64,000 nucleotides of DNA, taken from Eublepharis macularius (lineage: Eukaryota > Chordata > Lepidosauria > Squamata > Eublepharidae). Made by a program: the position numbers and the translations under genes. The stretch spans positions 33,092,001-33,156,000 of the forward strand of contig NC_072806.1 of the NCBI RefSeq assembly GCF_028583425.1, written 5' to 3'. The notes beneath the pieces were generated by a model that searched no databases, was not told the origin of the DNA, and was given only the letters and a program-made list of their open reading frames with translations. Shown here in pieces: positions 35,701-50,600 of the stretch. The stretch's first letter is position 1; every line of letters starts with the position of its first letter.

Positions 35701-38700
35701 ACGGAGAGTTTTTCTTCAAATCATCGGAACTGTTTGAGAGCCCTGTTTATCTGGAGGAAGCAGCAGATGTGCTCTGCATCTTACAAGCAGGTGTGCTCTA
35801 CATCAAAACACCTATTTTTAAATTATTGCATTTCAGTAAGCTGTTAGCCAGAGTCCAAAATCATGCACTGTTGCTGTGTCTGACAGCAAACTGGCTCACA
35901 CCTGCATGGGTAATGCCAGTGGTACAATGAGGCAGCTCATAAACTAGGTTAGGGGCCTCTCTGCCTACTAGGGGGGACTTTCCAAGCATACAGAAAAATG
36001 AGGGTTTGTAAATTAGCCATTGTAATTGTAAATTGTAAAGAGCCCCGTGGCACAGAGTGGTAAGCTGCAGTATTGCAGCCCAAGCTCTGCTCACGACCTG
36101 AGTTCGATCCTGACGGAAGCCGGGTTCAGGTAGCCGGCTCAAGGTTGACTCAGCCTTCCATCCTTCTGAGGTCGGTAAAATGAGTACCCAGTTTCCTGGG
36201 GGTAAAGCATAGATGACTGGGGAAGGCAATGTCAAACCACCCTGTAAAAAGTCTGCCATGAAACTGGCGTGATGTGACGTCCCCCCATGGGTCAGTAATG
36301 ACTTGGTGCTTGCACAGGGGACTACCTTTACCTTTACCCTAAATTAGCCACAAGAAAAATACATGGTCTGCAGAGGACTGAGCATTAGGGGTGTGTGGTT
36401 TGGTTGGAATTCTGATTAAAATACCGAATTTTGGCTGATTTGGTAAAATCCCGATATTCCGAATCAAAAACCAGGTATCCCGAATTTTTACCAAATTTTC
36501 AGGAGAATTTTGGTAAATTTAGGCCATTGTTTTTTTATGGAAAAATCACTCTGGGAGCTATCCAGTGGGCTGGAAGAGTCATTTTTCAACCGAGAAGCCT
36601 GGAGTTGACCTCAAGAGCTGGATTGACTCTTAGAATGAAGGGACTATTCATTTTCTTAAATCTTCTGTTCAGAGCTGCCTTCGCTGTTACCAATTGTGGA
36701 TGCGGCTGAAGCTTTGCTGCACATTAAGAATGGCGTGTGGTTCCTTTGTCTCTTGGTCGCCAATGTTCCCGACAGCTTTAATGAAGGTACAGTGTATCCA
36801 TAAAATGCTCAATGATGTTGGCAGACGGGCATGTTGGAGGAGAGACTGGAGATCTGTCCGTTGGGTGCCCTCAGTGCTGGCATCTCTAGCTGGTAACAGG
36901 GACTAAGAGTCCTTGCTTGGGAAAGACATCACACCATGCCACCAGTGATCGGCAGTATTTATTTATTTTAAAACATTTGTATGCCACCTTTCTACCCAAA
37001 CAGAATTCACAAGATGATGAACATTAAAGCATTAAAAAAAAAATTAAAACAGCAATTTTAAAAGTATAAAAACAATTAAATAAAATTACAAACACAGAAA
37101 GCAAAGAACAGAGAGGTGGTCCAGTAACATCTATTAGGGGTATGTCAAACAAAACAAAAAAGTATCCTATTTCACATCATGTCTGTGGATCATATTTTTA
37201 TTCTAGCCTGTGATGTAGTGGCCCGTATCCAACCATGCATGCCTGGGAGATGGGGTTTTTATCTGCGTTTCTCTGTGTTCCAGCAGCTCCACTCCCGAAT
37301 GTCAGTCCTCGGATCGCATGGAGGAACTGCCATGTGGATTAGGGCACCACAGAGAGCAGGGGGTTTCATTCCTCCTCCTCTTTTTGTCAGTGAAACTATA
37401 TTTGCAGAAGACACAGAAAGAGTGATTTTACCCCCTTCTCTCTTCTCTCTGCAACTCACTCATCTGTGCGACTGTTCCTCAGTGTGCATTCCACACACGC
37501 CAGGAATGATTTTCAGCAGGGGCTGTGGGAATGCAGAGTAGTATGAGAATATCAATGCTCTGGACGTGCTTGATTGGATACAGGATAGTTTGATGTTTGT
37601 CATGCTTCCAGTGAGGATTAATAATGTTTATTATTTGCAAAATTCCTGAAAACTGCACTGTGCCATAGCTAAGGCATGCATTTTTTTAAAAATTGAAAGC
37701 GCATTTCACACAAAATAGTATTTGCTTTTAAAGCATGCAAAAGTAGTCTATACTCCCGAACGCAGCCTACTCTTTTGTTTTTTTGCATTAGTTATTGATC
37801 TCAGCATCCAGCTTGATTGGCAACAGGCAATCCCAGTTCAGCAACTCATATAGAGTCTTAATAGGCCCCCTCTTCTGCTGATACTCTACATTGAGAGGGA
37901 CTGGAACACAGCAGATTTATGTTCTTTTCAGGCCAGAGCAGGGGATCATTCATAGGTACATCAAGTCGTCTCCTCTGTGGAATTGAACATTTAATGATTC
38001 TGTGTGTCCCAACCAGTATAACTAAACACATCGTTAAGGGGATTGTTTCCTGGGGACTAGGCTTTATGCCATGTTAGGGGTTCAAATGAATATTACTCTT
38101 GCGGCTCTTTCAGTTTGTAGGGGATTGATTAAGAACGGCGAGCGGCAGGATGAGGAAAGTTTCGGAGGCCGTCGGAGGACAGAGGCTCTCCGCCATCTTT
38201 GCAAGATGAATCCATCCCAGGCATTGAGGGTTCGCGGCATGGTGGTGAGTCTTGTTTTTTTTTATGGAAGCATTTGGATTATCGGCCACAGGTGGACTTG
38301 AAATGTGGGCCATAGGGGAACTGGCTCAGTGTTGTCTGTGAGCCAGCTCATCTCGTGGAAATTGTAAGAAGAGCCCTGCTAGATCAGACCAACCATTAGT
38401 TACGTCAGCATCCAGTTTCCTGCAGTGGTCAACTGGATGCCCCCCAGAATGCCCACAAGCTCCCTATTATGGTTGCACCCTCCTCCTAGCTGTTGAGGAG
38501 CCAGTCCTTCTTAACTTTGCTTTAGTCCTTTGAAAGCCATCTCAACTAGAGCCAGATGCTTTTCGGGGCTCCTTGTTCTGCTCTGCTCCCCTTCTCTTCC
38601 GCTGCAGCTGGCCCTTCCCCTTTCCTGACAGCGGGTTTCCTCTTTCTGTAGCCAACGTTGCCTGCCTCTCACATCCTTCCCTCTTTCCCTTGCCCGGGCT

Positions 38701-41700
38701 TCTGCTGCCAGAGCTGCTTTCTTTTGCTTTCTTACTTCGGGGGAATAGGTCTGGGATTTTCCCCACTCCTCAGCTGAAAGTATTGCTTGACCCACTTCTT
38801 GGAAAAGGCCGGGATTTACAGAGGCTGAATTGACCTCTTCTCCCCGTGAGATGCCCTCAGGGCTTTTTTTCTGGGACAAGAGGTGGTAGAACTCAGTGGG
38901 TTGCCCTCGGAGAAAACGGTCACATGGCTGGTGGCCCCGCCCCCTGATTTCCAGACAGAGGGGAGTTTAGATTGCCCTCCATGCCGCTCGGTGGTGCGGA
39001 GGGCAATCGAAACTCCCCTCTGTCTGGAGATCAGGGGGCGGGGCCACCAGCCATGTGACCATTTTCAAGAGGCTCCGGAACTCCGTTCCACCGCGTTCCA
39101 GCTGAAAAAAAGCCCTGGATGTCCTGAACTGGTGTAGGTGGGTGCATGGGAGCTTTCTGGAGCATGCCAGTTGGAGAGCAACCCAAGTGAACAGGCACCT
39201 TAGTTTCCTTTTTGAAAAAAACAAACCGGTTTATTTTTCACTTCTGAAAATATTTCTGTAACGAAAGTTTCAGAACCGTAATTGGAATATAAAGATTAAT
39301 TTAAAAAGTACAGCAGAATATGACATTGGAGTTTCTGAGAGGTCATTGCTACGGGAGCAATTATCATGAGAAGCACTTGATGTTCACCTGGTGAAGCTCT
39401 CAGAAGACCCATCCAAGTCGTCCTGGCAATGATACCAAACAGCATCAAGGATCTCTGGTTTTGCTTGACCTTTAGCCCCTTTCATCCTATGTGTGGATTT
39501 ATCCATAATTAAATGTTCTCAGATTTTTATGATGCGGTTCAACAGATCACTTCAACACCAAACTGTTTTCACTTCCGCTGCCACTAAAACATGGATAAAT
39601 AAAGTTCTTATGCAGCAAATTGGCTCAGTCCTTGGAAAATATACTCAGGACTTTTAAGGTAGGCATTTCAATCCCAATGGCTTTTGAGTTCCTTTTTTGT
39701 TTACTTTGGGGCCAGGTGGAAGAGTGCCACTTGCCAGGCCTTGGAGTGGCCTTGACTTTGGATCACACGAAGAATGAGTCTTCGGAGGATGGTGTGAGTG
39801 ACCTGGTATGCTTCGTAAGTGGCTTGTTGCTCGGGACCAACGCAAAAGTGAGGACCTGGTTTGGAACTTTTATCCGGAATGGGCAACAGGTGAGAGATTC
39901 TGGCAAGTGAATTTGGGAACAAGTGAAAATGCACAAGCTATAAAACAGAGGGCCCTGACCTGGACAGCCCAGGAGATCTCAGAAGCTAAGCAGGGCTGGC
40001 CTTGGTTAATAATTGAATGGGAGACCTCCAACGAAGGCCAGGGCTGCAGAGCCAGGCAATGGCAAACCACCTCTGTTGGTCTCTTGCTGTGAAAACCCTG
40101 TCAGGGGTCGCCGTAAGTCAGCTCTGACTTGAGGGCACTCTCCACCACCATAAAACAGAGGGGCGGGGGTGAGTGATATAAACTAGAGTAATCTGTTTGG
40201 TATATAACTGTTGCAGCCAATGATTTTAATCAGATTTATTTGTTTAAACCATTTTCTTCTACCTTTCAATAAGGCAGTTTACAACACACACAGGATCTTT
40301 AGCTGATTTAATTCTCTGTCCATTGCTGATTCTTTTATCAATGGTGGAGAGTGCCCTCAAGCCATAGCTGACTTATGGCGACCCCTGGTGGTGGGGTTTT
40401 CATGGCAAGAGACTAACAGAGGTGGTTTGCCGTTGCCTGCCTCTGCAACCCTGGTCTTCGATGGAGGTCTCCCATCCAATTACTAACCGAAGCCGACCCT
40501 GCTTAGCTTCTGATGAGAGCAAGCTCACCTGGGCTAACCAGGTCAGGGTTCTTTAATTGATACTTGAGACTTTAAATACGTTTGTGCATGCTGTTGGGAG
40601 ATGTTGAAAGAATTTAGAAATTAAATAAAATTTCCCCTTTGTTTTTAGAAGGAAAGGCCGTCTTCAACATTCATTTCCATTCTCTGTTTACAGCTATCTA
40701 TCAGAACCAAAATAGCTTCAGAAAAATAGAACAGTGTGCCTTGAACTCTTATTTAAAACTGGCATTCAGCTCATATTATTTAATTTACTAATTCAAGGAT
40801 GCATTCCTAAAAACTCTTCAATGTGTCAAGTGGATCCTAAGCCAGAAAATATTTGCTAAGTTAAATTACGGTAATTATGGACACTGGTTGAGATCCTAAA
40901 CTTACAGAGAAGCTATGGATGAATTTGCTGAGCTACATCCTGTCCCTGGAAGATGTGCAGAGGGGAGCACCAGGTCAAAGAGACCTGCTGGATTTTTAAT
41001 TGGAGAAAGGTGGCATAGAAATGCCCTAAATAAACAAACACATTCTGCAAGTTGCGGGGGGACGGGTAAGGCTAGGAAAGTGTCCTAAGCATGGTTTACA
41101 ATGGTACAAGCAAGGCTTGCGGAGGTGTCTTCAAACCATCTTGTCTGATCCTTAACCACGATTTTCTTTTACTGTTTTGTGTTTTTTTCCCTACTATACA
41201 TGCAATCCATAACCAAGATTGAGATATCCCGACATACTGCTCAACCATGGTTAGGAAAAAAATGACCCGTGGTTAAGCATTATGACTTCATTAGGCCTTG
41301 CTGGCTTTTTTATGTTAATGATAAAGTATTTTGTATGGTGACTGTTAAAGGCGGATGATGTGTTAGACTAGACATATTTTTTTATACATTTGTGTATAAA
41401 GGTGAAATAAAAGGAGGCAAAACTGGAACGAATGCAAACTTCCATGGGTTTGGATTCCCCTGGAAGAAGCAGATGGTGGCCTGCCTCCCCCTTCCCCAAG
41501 CAGTCCTTTTTGACCCCTAAAAAAGCTGTGCTGGGGATTAGAGAAACTACTTGGGGGCTGCAGCCAAGGAGGGAGGGGTTAGGTGAGATGACCTCTTCTC
41601 CCTGCTGGGGCAGCTGAAAGCTGGTAGAATCCTGCCTGTTACCTTTTGTGTCAAACGAGAACATTTTTTCCTCTTCCCTCTCTTTTCAGAGAAAGAGGGA

Positions 41701-44700
41701 GACCATCAGCTCGGTGCTTTGGCAGATGAGAAGGCAGCTGCTCTTGGAACTAATGGGGATCCTGCCCACAGTTCGCAGCACGCACATTACAGAAGAAGCG
41801 GAGGGCGACACGGAGCCCAACGTTTCGGTCTATTCAGGGCTGAAGGAGGAACATGTGGTGAAAGCCAGCGCCCTCCTGCGCCTCTACTGTGCGTTGATGG
41901 GCATTGCCGGTTTGAAGTGAGTGCCGCTTTTGCAAACCGTGCCGTTTGTCGTCTTGGGCAGCTGGAGCTGTGCTCTCTGTCCTCTGGAGAAGTCTGATTG
42001 CCTCTTTTTGTCTCTCGGGGTTCAGGCCGACGGATGAGGAGGCTGAGCAGCTGCTTCAGCTCATGACAAGCCGTCCCCCGGCCACTCCTGCTGGTGTCCG
42101 CTTTGTCTCCCTCTCGTTCTGCATGCTGCTGGCTTTCTCCACCCTAGTCAGGTACGTTTTAAACCACAGAAATGGCCCTTTTGAAAAAGAAAAATAACTG
42201 CTGCATGTTAGATTCAAACAATTCAGCTTGACAACTCTCACGTGCAGAAGACACGGGACTCCTAGTCCTTCTGAAACGGTTGCTCCCAGGGCTCTGGCCT
42301 GATGAAACTGATCAGCATGTTTTATATGATACTATTTTTGCAGTGGGTCCAAGTGTGGTGGGTGTCCATTTGTATTATTGTGGACTTGCTGCCATACTTC
42401 TCCTTACTTCCTGCTGGGTATCATTTCATACAGTGTTGCTGTAATGCACAGAGGGATCCAGCACTTGGGAGGCCTCTCTAAAGGGGTTGGTTGAGCTGCC
42501 CTCATGTCACAGATGCTTTGGTTGAGTTGCTCAGATCCTGCAGATGGGGCAGGGGTGGCTGAGGATCTGAAGCAAGGAGGGAGGCATTGGCTTAAGAAGG
42601 CGAAAGGGAAGCCCGACAGGGCAATCCTGCCATGCCGGCATAGAAAGGGAAGTACTTGGCTGTGTTTTCTAGAGCACCTGGGGTTCAGTCTCCTAGCTTT
42701 TTACCTGGGGGGGTACAGGAGAGCCATTCCCACCAACACCGGTGATACTTTTGACCCGCTGCTAGCTTTCTCATAATAACGTAACTGTGACTGTTGACTA
42801 ACTCTGGGGTGTCTTCTAGCACTCCAGAACAAGAGCAGCTGATGGTGATGTGGCTAAGCTGGATGATCAAAGAAGAAGCTTATTTTGAGAGGTGAGAAGG
42901 CGTCGCTGGTCTTTCCCCCTGAGCAATGCCCTGCAGACTGGGGCCTTTCTCTCAAATCCCCTCCTCCCGTCTCTGTCCCAACAGCACTTCCGGAGTGTCC
43001 GCTTCCTTTGGGGAGATGCTCTTGTTGGTGGCCATGTACTTCCATAGCAACCAGCTCAGCGCTATCATTGACTTGGTGTGTTCCACTCTGGGCATGAAGG
43101 TGAGCTGCGGCCTGGGGCTGAATTGTTTTTCCTCCTGCCGGTTCTTTTGAACTGTTCTGTTCTGCTTAGATTTATGCATCTCCTTTCCATAGGGATATTC
43201 AGAATTACCCTTACCCAAAATGAGGGTTCAGTACAGAAGTGACAGCAAACCTGAGAATTGCATGGAGCTGACACAGCCTGGCAACTAAGAAGGAAGCCCA
43301 TAGTCCAAATCCTTGCCTCTGCTGTGAACTTACTAGTGTCTCTGCTCCCCCATCCCCAGTAACTACAGAGGGTTGCGCTGGCCCTGGGAAGAGAGAGAGA
43401 GAGAGTCTCCGGCTGTTATGATGTGGAGAATCCGAGGCTTAGTGCTTACCAAGAGGAGGCCTCCTTTTGCTCAAGGATGAATACAGTGAGGCTGCTGGGG
43501 CTCAGGTCTTCGGTACCTCCTTATGGCTCCCCAGGGCTTTTTTTCAGGGGGAACGGCGGGGGAACGGGGTTCCGGAACCTCTTGAAAATGGTCACATGGC
43601 TGGTGTCCCCGCCCCCTGATCTCCAGACAGAGGGGAGTTTAGATTGAGGGCAATCTCAACTCCCCTCTGTCTGGAGATCAGGGGGTGGGGCCACCGGCTA
43701 TGTGACCATTTTCTCCAAGGGCAACCCACTGAGTTCTGCCACCTCTTTTCCCAGAAAAAAGCCCTGTGGCTCCCGCACTTCATAAGCGTCATTTAAGTCC
43801 CCAAATTGAGCAGCAATCTAATAAATAAAAATGGAATGTAAGATGTTTAAATTATCCCTCCCTTTATTTCCGTTCTAAGTGGAAAGTCTCTCTCTTGGTT
43901 CCAGGCTAGATGCTTCCACTGGCACAAGCTTTTCTACTGACGGAGTGCAGTTTTTCCGCCTCCCCTCTTCCATGGCAGCCCCAAATGCCCCCTAAAACCC
44001 TCTTCCTGGGGGTTCCATCTCCAGAAATCAGCAGAATTGTTAGTCTGAATCTAACCCTCTGTTTACCCATATTGTCAGAACTAAAAGGGAACATGTTCTG
44101 GATGTTGTACGGGAGCTCCTTGTGTGTCCTTGTCTGTTCATTTCAGATTGTGATAAAGCCGAGTTCTCTCAGCCGCATGAAGACCATCTTCACACAGGAG
44201 ATTTTCACTGAACAGGTAAGTGGTCGGCAGATGGTTTCCCCACTATCTTTGTCTTCTTGTTTTGGCATGTGCTGGACATTTCTCCCTTCATGTTGCAAAT
44301 GGCCTGCCCTGTCCTTCTCTCCATCTTTCCTCTCCTTGGTCAACATCTGGCTGCTCTTCTCCCCTTTTTGCATTGTTTTGCCTTCTTGCTACACAGCTGT
44401 CTTTTCTGCTTATTTTTCCCTCTGAAGTCCCAGAGAAGAGATGCCAGGGCTCTGTCATGCCTTCATCTTACCAAACCTAGGATAGATACCTGTTTGTCAT
44501 ATGGTGTGAAAGTTTATGTCCAAAGTCCTAGCTGCTAAGAAGGAGAGTCAGCAGCTGTGGGTAGTGGATGTAGCTGCATCTCATAGCAATGCTCTCTAAA
44601 CTGTGATTTGTGTGTGTGTGTGTGTGTGGTTGAGTTGAAAAGGATCTGGAGTAAGGGACTGATCTTTCCTAGGTCGTCACCGCTCATGCAGTCCGTGTGG

Positions 44701-47623
44701 CTGTCACTGGCAACCTGAGCGCTAACATCACTGGTTTCCTGCCCATTCATTGTATCTACCAACTTCTCAGGAGCCGATCATTCACCAAGCACAAAGTCTC
44801 CATCAAGGTAGGCCACTGCAAAATATTCTGGTGTAAGGAGGGGCACCGTAGCTCAGTGGTAGAACCTTTGATTTTGAGGAGGACAATCTCAGGACAAGTC
44901 CCGGATATTCTCAGCTAATTCTGTCTCAGTGGCAAGGCTGAGGACAAGACTGAGGCCAGAAATCTTGGTGACCCGCTGCAGATTAGAGTAGGTAGACAGC
45001 AGCCAGATGTGCTTGATGGGTCTGGTTCTGCTTAAGGCAGCTTTCTGTGTCCATCTTTTCTGAGCTGAGGGCATGACTTTGCACATGAAAGGTCTCTGGT
45101 TCTTCTCTAGGCAAAAGATAGTCAGATGTTAGGAAAGACCTTTCTTGGTCTAAGACTCTGGAGATTGGGCTACTCTCTGTCAGCTGTGAGCCAAGCTACA
45201 AGTGACTTTTTTCACATAGAGAACACTTGATCGTTTTCGCAAGTTTTCCTGGGAACTGAAGTCCGATTGTCCTCCTCTCTGTTAGAATCGTTGCCTGAAG
45301 AGCCGGAGTAAGCCGGCTGCAGCAGCAGCTTTTGCAAATCGTTCCTCCAGTCACAATCCTGCTTGCTGGACAAGAGGGCTCTCAACGATCGTTTGGGGAT
45401 GGGCACCTGCCACTTTCTCCCTGAGCGTCTTGCTTCCGGGGAGCTGCTCTGGAGAAAGCCACCATGTCGGTGAAGCTCCAGCAACAGCGACAGCGGAAGA
45501 ATCTGCTGCTGTCTAACATGCCCTTCCCTTGCTCCTGAACTCCTGGAGAAAAACTGGAATGAGGGCATGTTAGAGCAGCAACAGATTCTTCCGCTGTTGC
45601 TGCAGCTGGAGATTCACACGGTGGCTTTCTCCAGAGCAGCTCTCCGGGAGCAGGATGCCCAGGGAGAAAGTAGCAGCTGCCCGCCCCCAACAATCGTAGG
45701 AGCAGTCTTGTCCAGCAGGATTGTGACTGGAGGAACGATTTGCAAAAGCTGCTACTGCAGCCGGCTTTCTCCAGCTCTTCAGGCAACGATTCTAACAGAG
45801 AGGGGAAGGACACTGGGACTTCAGTTCCCAGGAAAACTTGCAAAAACGATCAAGTGTTCTCCACGTGAAAAATGTCACTTGTAGCTTGGCTCTTAAGTGT
45901 TGAGGGGCAGGTGAAGAACAGGGGAAATGAGATGCTAAAGAGAGGACAAGAAGGGATTGATTGAATTTACTCTTTCGGCCCTAAATGTCGTCATTAGGTA
46001 CAGTGCGCCCTGACCTGGATAGCCCAAGCTAGCCTGAGCTCATCCGACCTTGGAAGCTGAGAGGGTCAGCCCTAGTTAGTACTTGAATGGGAGAACACCA
46101 AGAAAGGCTAGGGCTGTCATGCAGAGTCGGGCCATGGCAAACCACCTCAGGATGTCTCCTGTCTTGAAAACCCTGTCGAGTCACCAAAAGCCTTGGAAAT
46201 CCTATGGGGTTGTCTTTGAATTGGCTGCAAAAAAACCTGCATTGAATTTGAAAGGATTTTCTTCTGAATAAACATGCTTAGGATTACGCTTCAAGTTTTA
46301 TGGTGCTATCCTAAGAACATTTTTTTCTGAGAGTAAGCCCTACTGAATTCTTTTGAGTAGACATGATTAGGATTGTTCTTTTCCTTTGACTAAGTTTATT
46401 CTCTTTTTTTAAGGACTGGATTTACAGGCAGCTGTGTGAAACCACCACGCCGCTTCATCCCCAGTTACTTCCTCTCATCGATGTCTACATCAACTCTGTT
46501 CTTACGCCAGCTTCGAAATCCAACCCAGAAGCCACAAACCAGCCAATCACACAGGAGGAAATCTTAAATGTTTTCCAAGGACTCACTGGGGTGTGTGTAT
46601 ATGTATACAGGATTTGTTAAAGTCATAACAGACTTAGATGCACATACAAGGGGGAAAAGAGCTTCTGTCTTTGTGTATAAAATTAGCTTTCCCCTTTGTC
46701 TATGTGCATCTAAGTTTGTCATGGATTTCAGTTTAATGACTCCAGCTTTTGCGGTGGGTAGGGAAGGATCCGTGGCTTTCAGCCTGCTTATTATCTTTAG
46801 CCTGACTTCCAACAACATATGATGCAGGGCTTCCACTGAAAATGGCAGCACTGTGTCTAGTTCTTGTGCTTGCCCTGTTATGTTTAGACACATATTTACC
46901 TGTCCTTATAAAATAAGACTCCTGTTTGATCATGTTAGTATCTGTTTTCCACATTGCTTAATGATAAAGTCTGTAAACAAGACAACTAGACAGTAGCCTG
47001 TCCCTGCTTATCCTCTAGAAACCAGGATTCAGAGATGCACTCCCTTGCAACGTAGGGGTTTCTTTTGACCATCATTGTTAACAGTTGTTGATAGGATCCT
47101 CTGTGAATTTGTTTAATTCCTTAAACCTATTTAGTCTCCACATCCTGGGGCAGTGAATTCTGTGATTTGACTGTGCATTGTATGAAATACTGTCTTTGTC
47201 CTGAATTTACTGCTGAGACATTATTATGGGAGAAAAAGTTCTCGCTATCTAGGGCTGTTTCCACTCATCTTACCTGCTGCTGGAACACAGCATCTTCTCT
47301 CATGAAATCGCGCCAGGAAGACGCTGTCATCCGGGAGTTTTGCCCGAAATCGCGTTTTCCTGGCACGATTTCGCGCAAGAAGATGCTGTCTTCTGGGTGT
47401 TTTGCATGATGTCTTCTGGGTGTTTTGCATGTGGCAGGTAAGACATGTAGAAATGGTCCACTTCTCCCCTACATAATGTTAATAAACCAATATGTTCTTG
47501 CTCTGACGTAGATAAATGCCTAAACCTTGTATGGGGTGGCTGGGGAAATTTGATGCAGGCCTGCCATTTTCAGTGGCAAAATTTAGTTCTTACTCACATA
47601 CTTCTGCACTTCTCCTCTTAAAT

Positions 47624-47683
<60 letters not shown>

Positions 47684-50600
47684 AATTTATAAACCGCCCA
47701 TCCTCAGGGGCTCTGGGTGGTGAACAACAGTTAAATGCTAGACAAACAAAAAGGAAATGGTAGTGTGACTTCCCTAACGCCTCTCTGCCTACTAGCCGCA
47801 GACCAGTGGCCGAGAGAATCTGGGTCAGCTCTCCCTGGCTGATGAGATTTCATCCTGACAGCACGTTGCGCTATCCCATTCGTCTTTTTGGTTTCTTGCA
47901 GGGAGAAAATGCTCGCCTGAATCAGCATTATGGCATCACAGCTCAGCTTCTGGTCCTGTATTATGTTCTGTCTTACGAAGAGGCGATCCTGGCAAGCTCA
48001 AAAACACTGGGTATGACCTCAGGGAGGACGCTGGAGCGCATCACCTGTGTTTTGCCCTGCTTAGGCCTCAGTGGTAGCCTGGAGCACATGAGCAGACGGA
48101 GAAGCCCACCATTTGTGCATGTGTTGTGTTCTAATGATAGTCCTGCAGGTTCTTATATGCCAAGTGTGCTTTAGAGAGGGCAGGCACCTGGGGCTCTTTA
48201 GAGTAGTTAGCGCCTGCTGCTACTCTAGGGGAAGGGGAGTTTCTCACTGGAGGGGCATCCACTGAGCACGTGCGGACAGTTCCCCATTAATCAGGGTTTT
48301 AGTCAGGGTCCTCTCTTTAGCAGTTCATCAATATTGGTGCTAGCTAGGATCTGGCATGGGGGTTTGAAGTGGAGTCAGAGGTGTAAAATACCTGGAAATT
48401 TGAAAGACATGGGAGGGAGGATGATTTTTTATTTCACATTTCATTTCAGTTTTCCCATCATTTCCCCAAATTTAAATGTTTTATTTCCCCCAAACTTTGT
48501 GTGTGTGTGTGTGTGTGTGCGTGTGTGTGTGTGCGTGCATGTGTGCGTGCAGGTCCAAAAATATTTTTAAAATGATATGAAATAGGGAGCATGACATGGT
48601 TGGCGCTGAACTGGCCAGCAGTCAACCGTCTTTGTCTCTTGCACAGCTGCCATGCAGAGAAAGCCCAAGTCTTACTCTTCCGCATTGATGGACCAGATCC
48701 CGGTCAAGTACCTCATCCGGCAGGCTCAAGGGCTACAGCAGGAACTGGGAGGTACGTAGAGCCAGAAGCCGTGTCTTTGCAAAGGAAAAAAAAAAAGCAG
48801 AACCTCATTTCAGGATGAGCAAGATTCAGGTCCAGGAGCTCCTTAAAGACCAACTAGATTCCCAGGGTGTGAGCTTTCGAGAGTCAGAGCTCCCTCATAC
48901 CCTGGAGATCTAGCTGGTCTTTAAGGTGCTGCTAGACCCAAATCTTACTCTTCTGCTACAGACCAACATGGCTACCCACCTGAAACTTCTCATTTGAGGA
49001 TGGTATGTTTTTTGAGAGAGAAGCTGCATTTTAAAAGGAAGGCATAGCCCCCTCCCTTGGTCCCACTCCATCCATATGATCAATCAATCATTTATTATGG
49101 TCAAAGACCAGCAATATTAAACGGATATTAACAGAGCAATTCAAGGAATATATATATATATATATATACAATAAAAAGTACAATAATAATATAAAAATAG
49201 GAAGGATAATTCACTGAATCAGCACTGGCAGACTCAGGCAGCTGCACAGAATCTTGCGACTGTGTGCATCCTCTGGATTCGTTTGCTCTGCAAGTAGCTT
49301 TCTACATTGCTGAAAGCACAATTAGACCAAGGCAGCTGTAGAGGGGCACCTGACTCTCGATGAGAAGCTGAGTGTTTCTATTGGTCAGGCTGATGCCCTG
49401 CTCCTTGGAGCTTAAACAGGCCAAATGCGTCTCTTTGGCATTGCAAGTGGGAGCTCATCCCGGCTGGCTAGGAGCACGGAGTCTGGACTCAGCAGTAAAG
49501 GATATGTTCGCCGAGCAGCATTTTCTAGGCTGCAATTTGCGTAGTAGGGGAGGTGGGACCAGGCTGGGCTGCAGAGCTCTCTGCCCCTCCCCATGATTTG
49601 CAAAACCAGAATAAATTGTGCAAAGTAATAGGCATTACAGACTAAATTTTACCCCACCACCACCCAAAAAAATTGAATCCTATTGACAGGCTGCAGAATT
49701 AGCATAGGGAAAACACTTTTGTGGATTTTCCTGGTTTTGAGGAGGAGAGAGGGAACCTCACTAGAGAAGGAACCCTTTGAACTTCATGGTTGTGGCAGGG
49801 GGCAGAATGGCCGGGTAGGATGTCGATGGCCCTATTGTCACTCCCTCCCCCCCGGGCTTGTGAACATTCCTGTTGGGCAAACTTACCTGTAAAGATGCGC
49901 AAAGCTTTGTTGCTGCTGGTGACGACAATCTCTCTGCTCTCTCTGGAGGCTTGCATTCTGCCTTGCTGCGTCTGCTGGCGACCAACTATCCCCACCTTTG
50001 CATTGTGGACGACTGGATCTGTGAGGAGCACATCACGGGTACCGACGCCTTGCTTCGCAGGATGCTCCTGACCAACACGGCCAAAAATCACTCTCCCAAG
50101 CAGCTCCAAGAGGGTATGGCTCCCCCCGCCCACTCTGGGATCAGTATTCAGCCACACTGGCATCTGTGCAAGGGAAATCGGAGGCCTGCCCCCAAGAAAT
50201 ACCTTCCCACTTGCATCCCCAACATGGGGATGGGAGTGTAAGGGTCACAGAGCCTCCACAAGGGAGAGAGACCCCTTGATCCTCTCTCGACGCCCATGCC
50301 TTCCACTGGCAAGACCGTTTATTTATTTTGGTGATTTGTAACCCACCCTCTGGCAGGCCCCTAAGTTTGGTAGTGGCAGCCCTAAGATCAAATTAAAAGT
50401 GGTCAGTGAAACAGAAACTCATAAGACTATCACCAGCCAGGCTTGCAGAGTAGTTACGAAGCGCCTCCCCTTGCATCAGTTCAGTACCAAGTCCTCCCAG
50501 AAGAGAAGAGTCTTCAGGTTGCTCCAGAAGGCCTGTAGGGACAGCTCCAGTCTTGCCTCCTGGCGGGAGAGTGTTGCAGATTTGGGGGCAGCAGCTGAAA

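Noticed and set aside
39952..40070. A genuine 5S rRNA gene
   Set aside because: Only part of the 5S sequence is kept, with many changes. It continues into a LINE-like tail between target duplications, so it is a SINE.
45567..45884. Open frames of 105-153 codons on both strands around 45.2-45.9 kb
   Set aside because: They mirror each other across the palindrome and have no protein resemblance.
47626..47681. Regular short repeats as a CRISPR array
   Set aside because: It is an uninterrupted trinucleotide microsatellite with no spacers, in a vertebrate genome.
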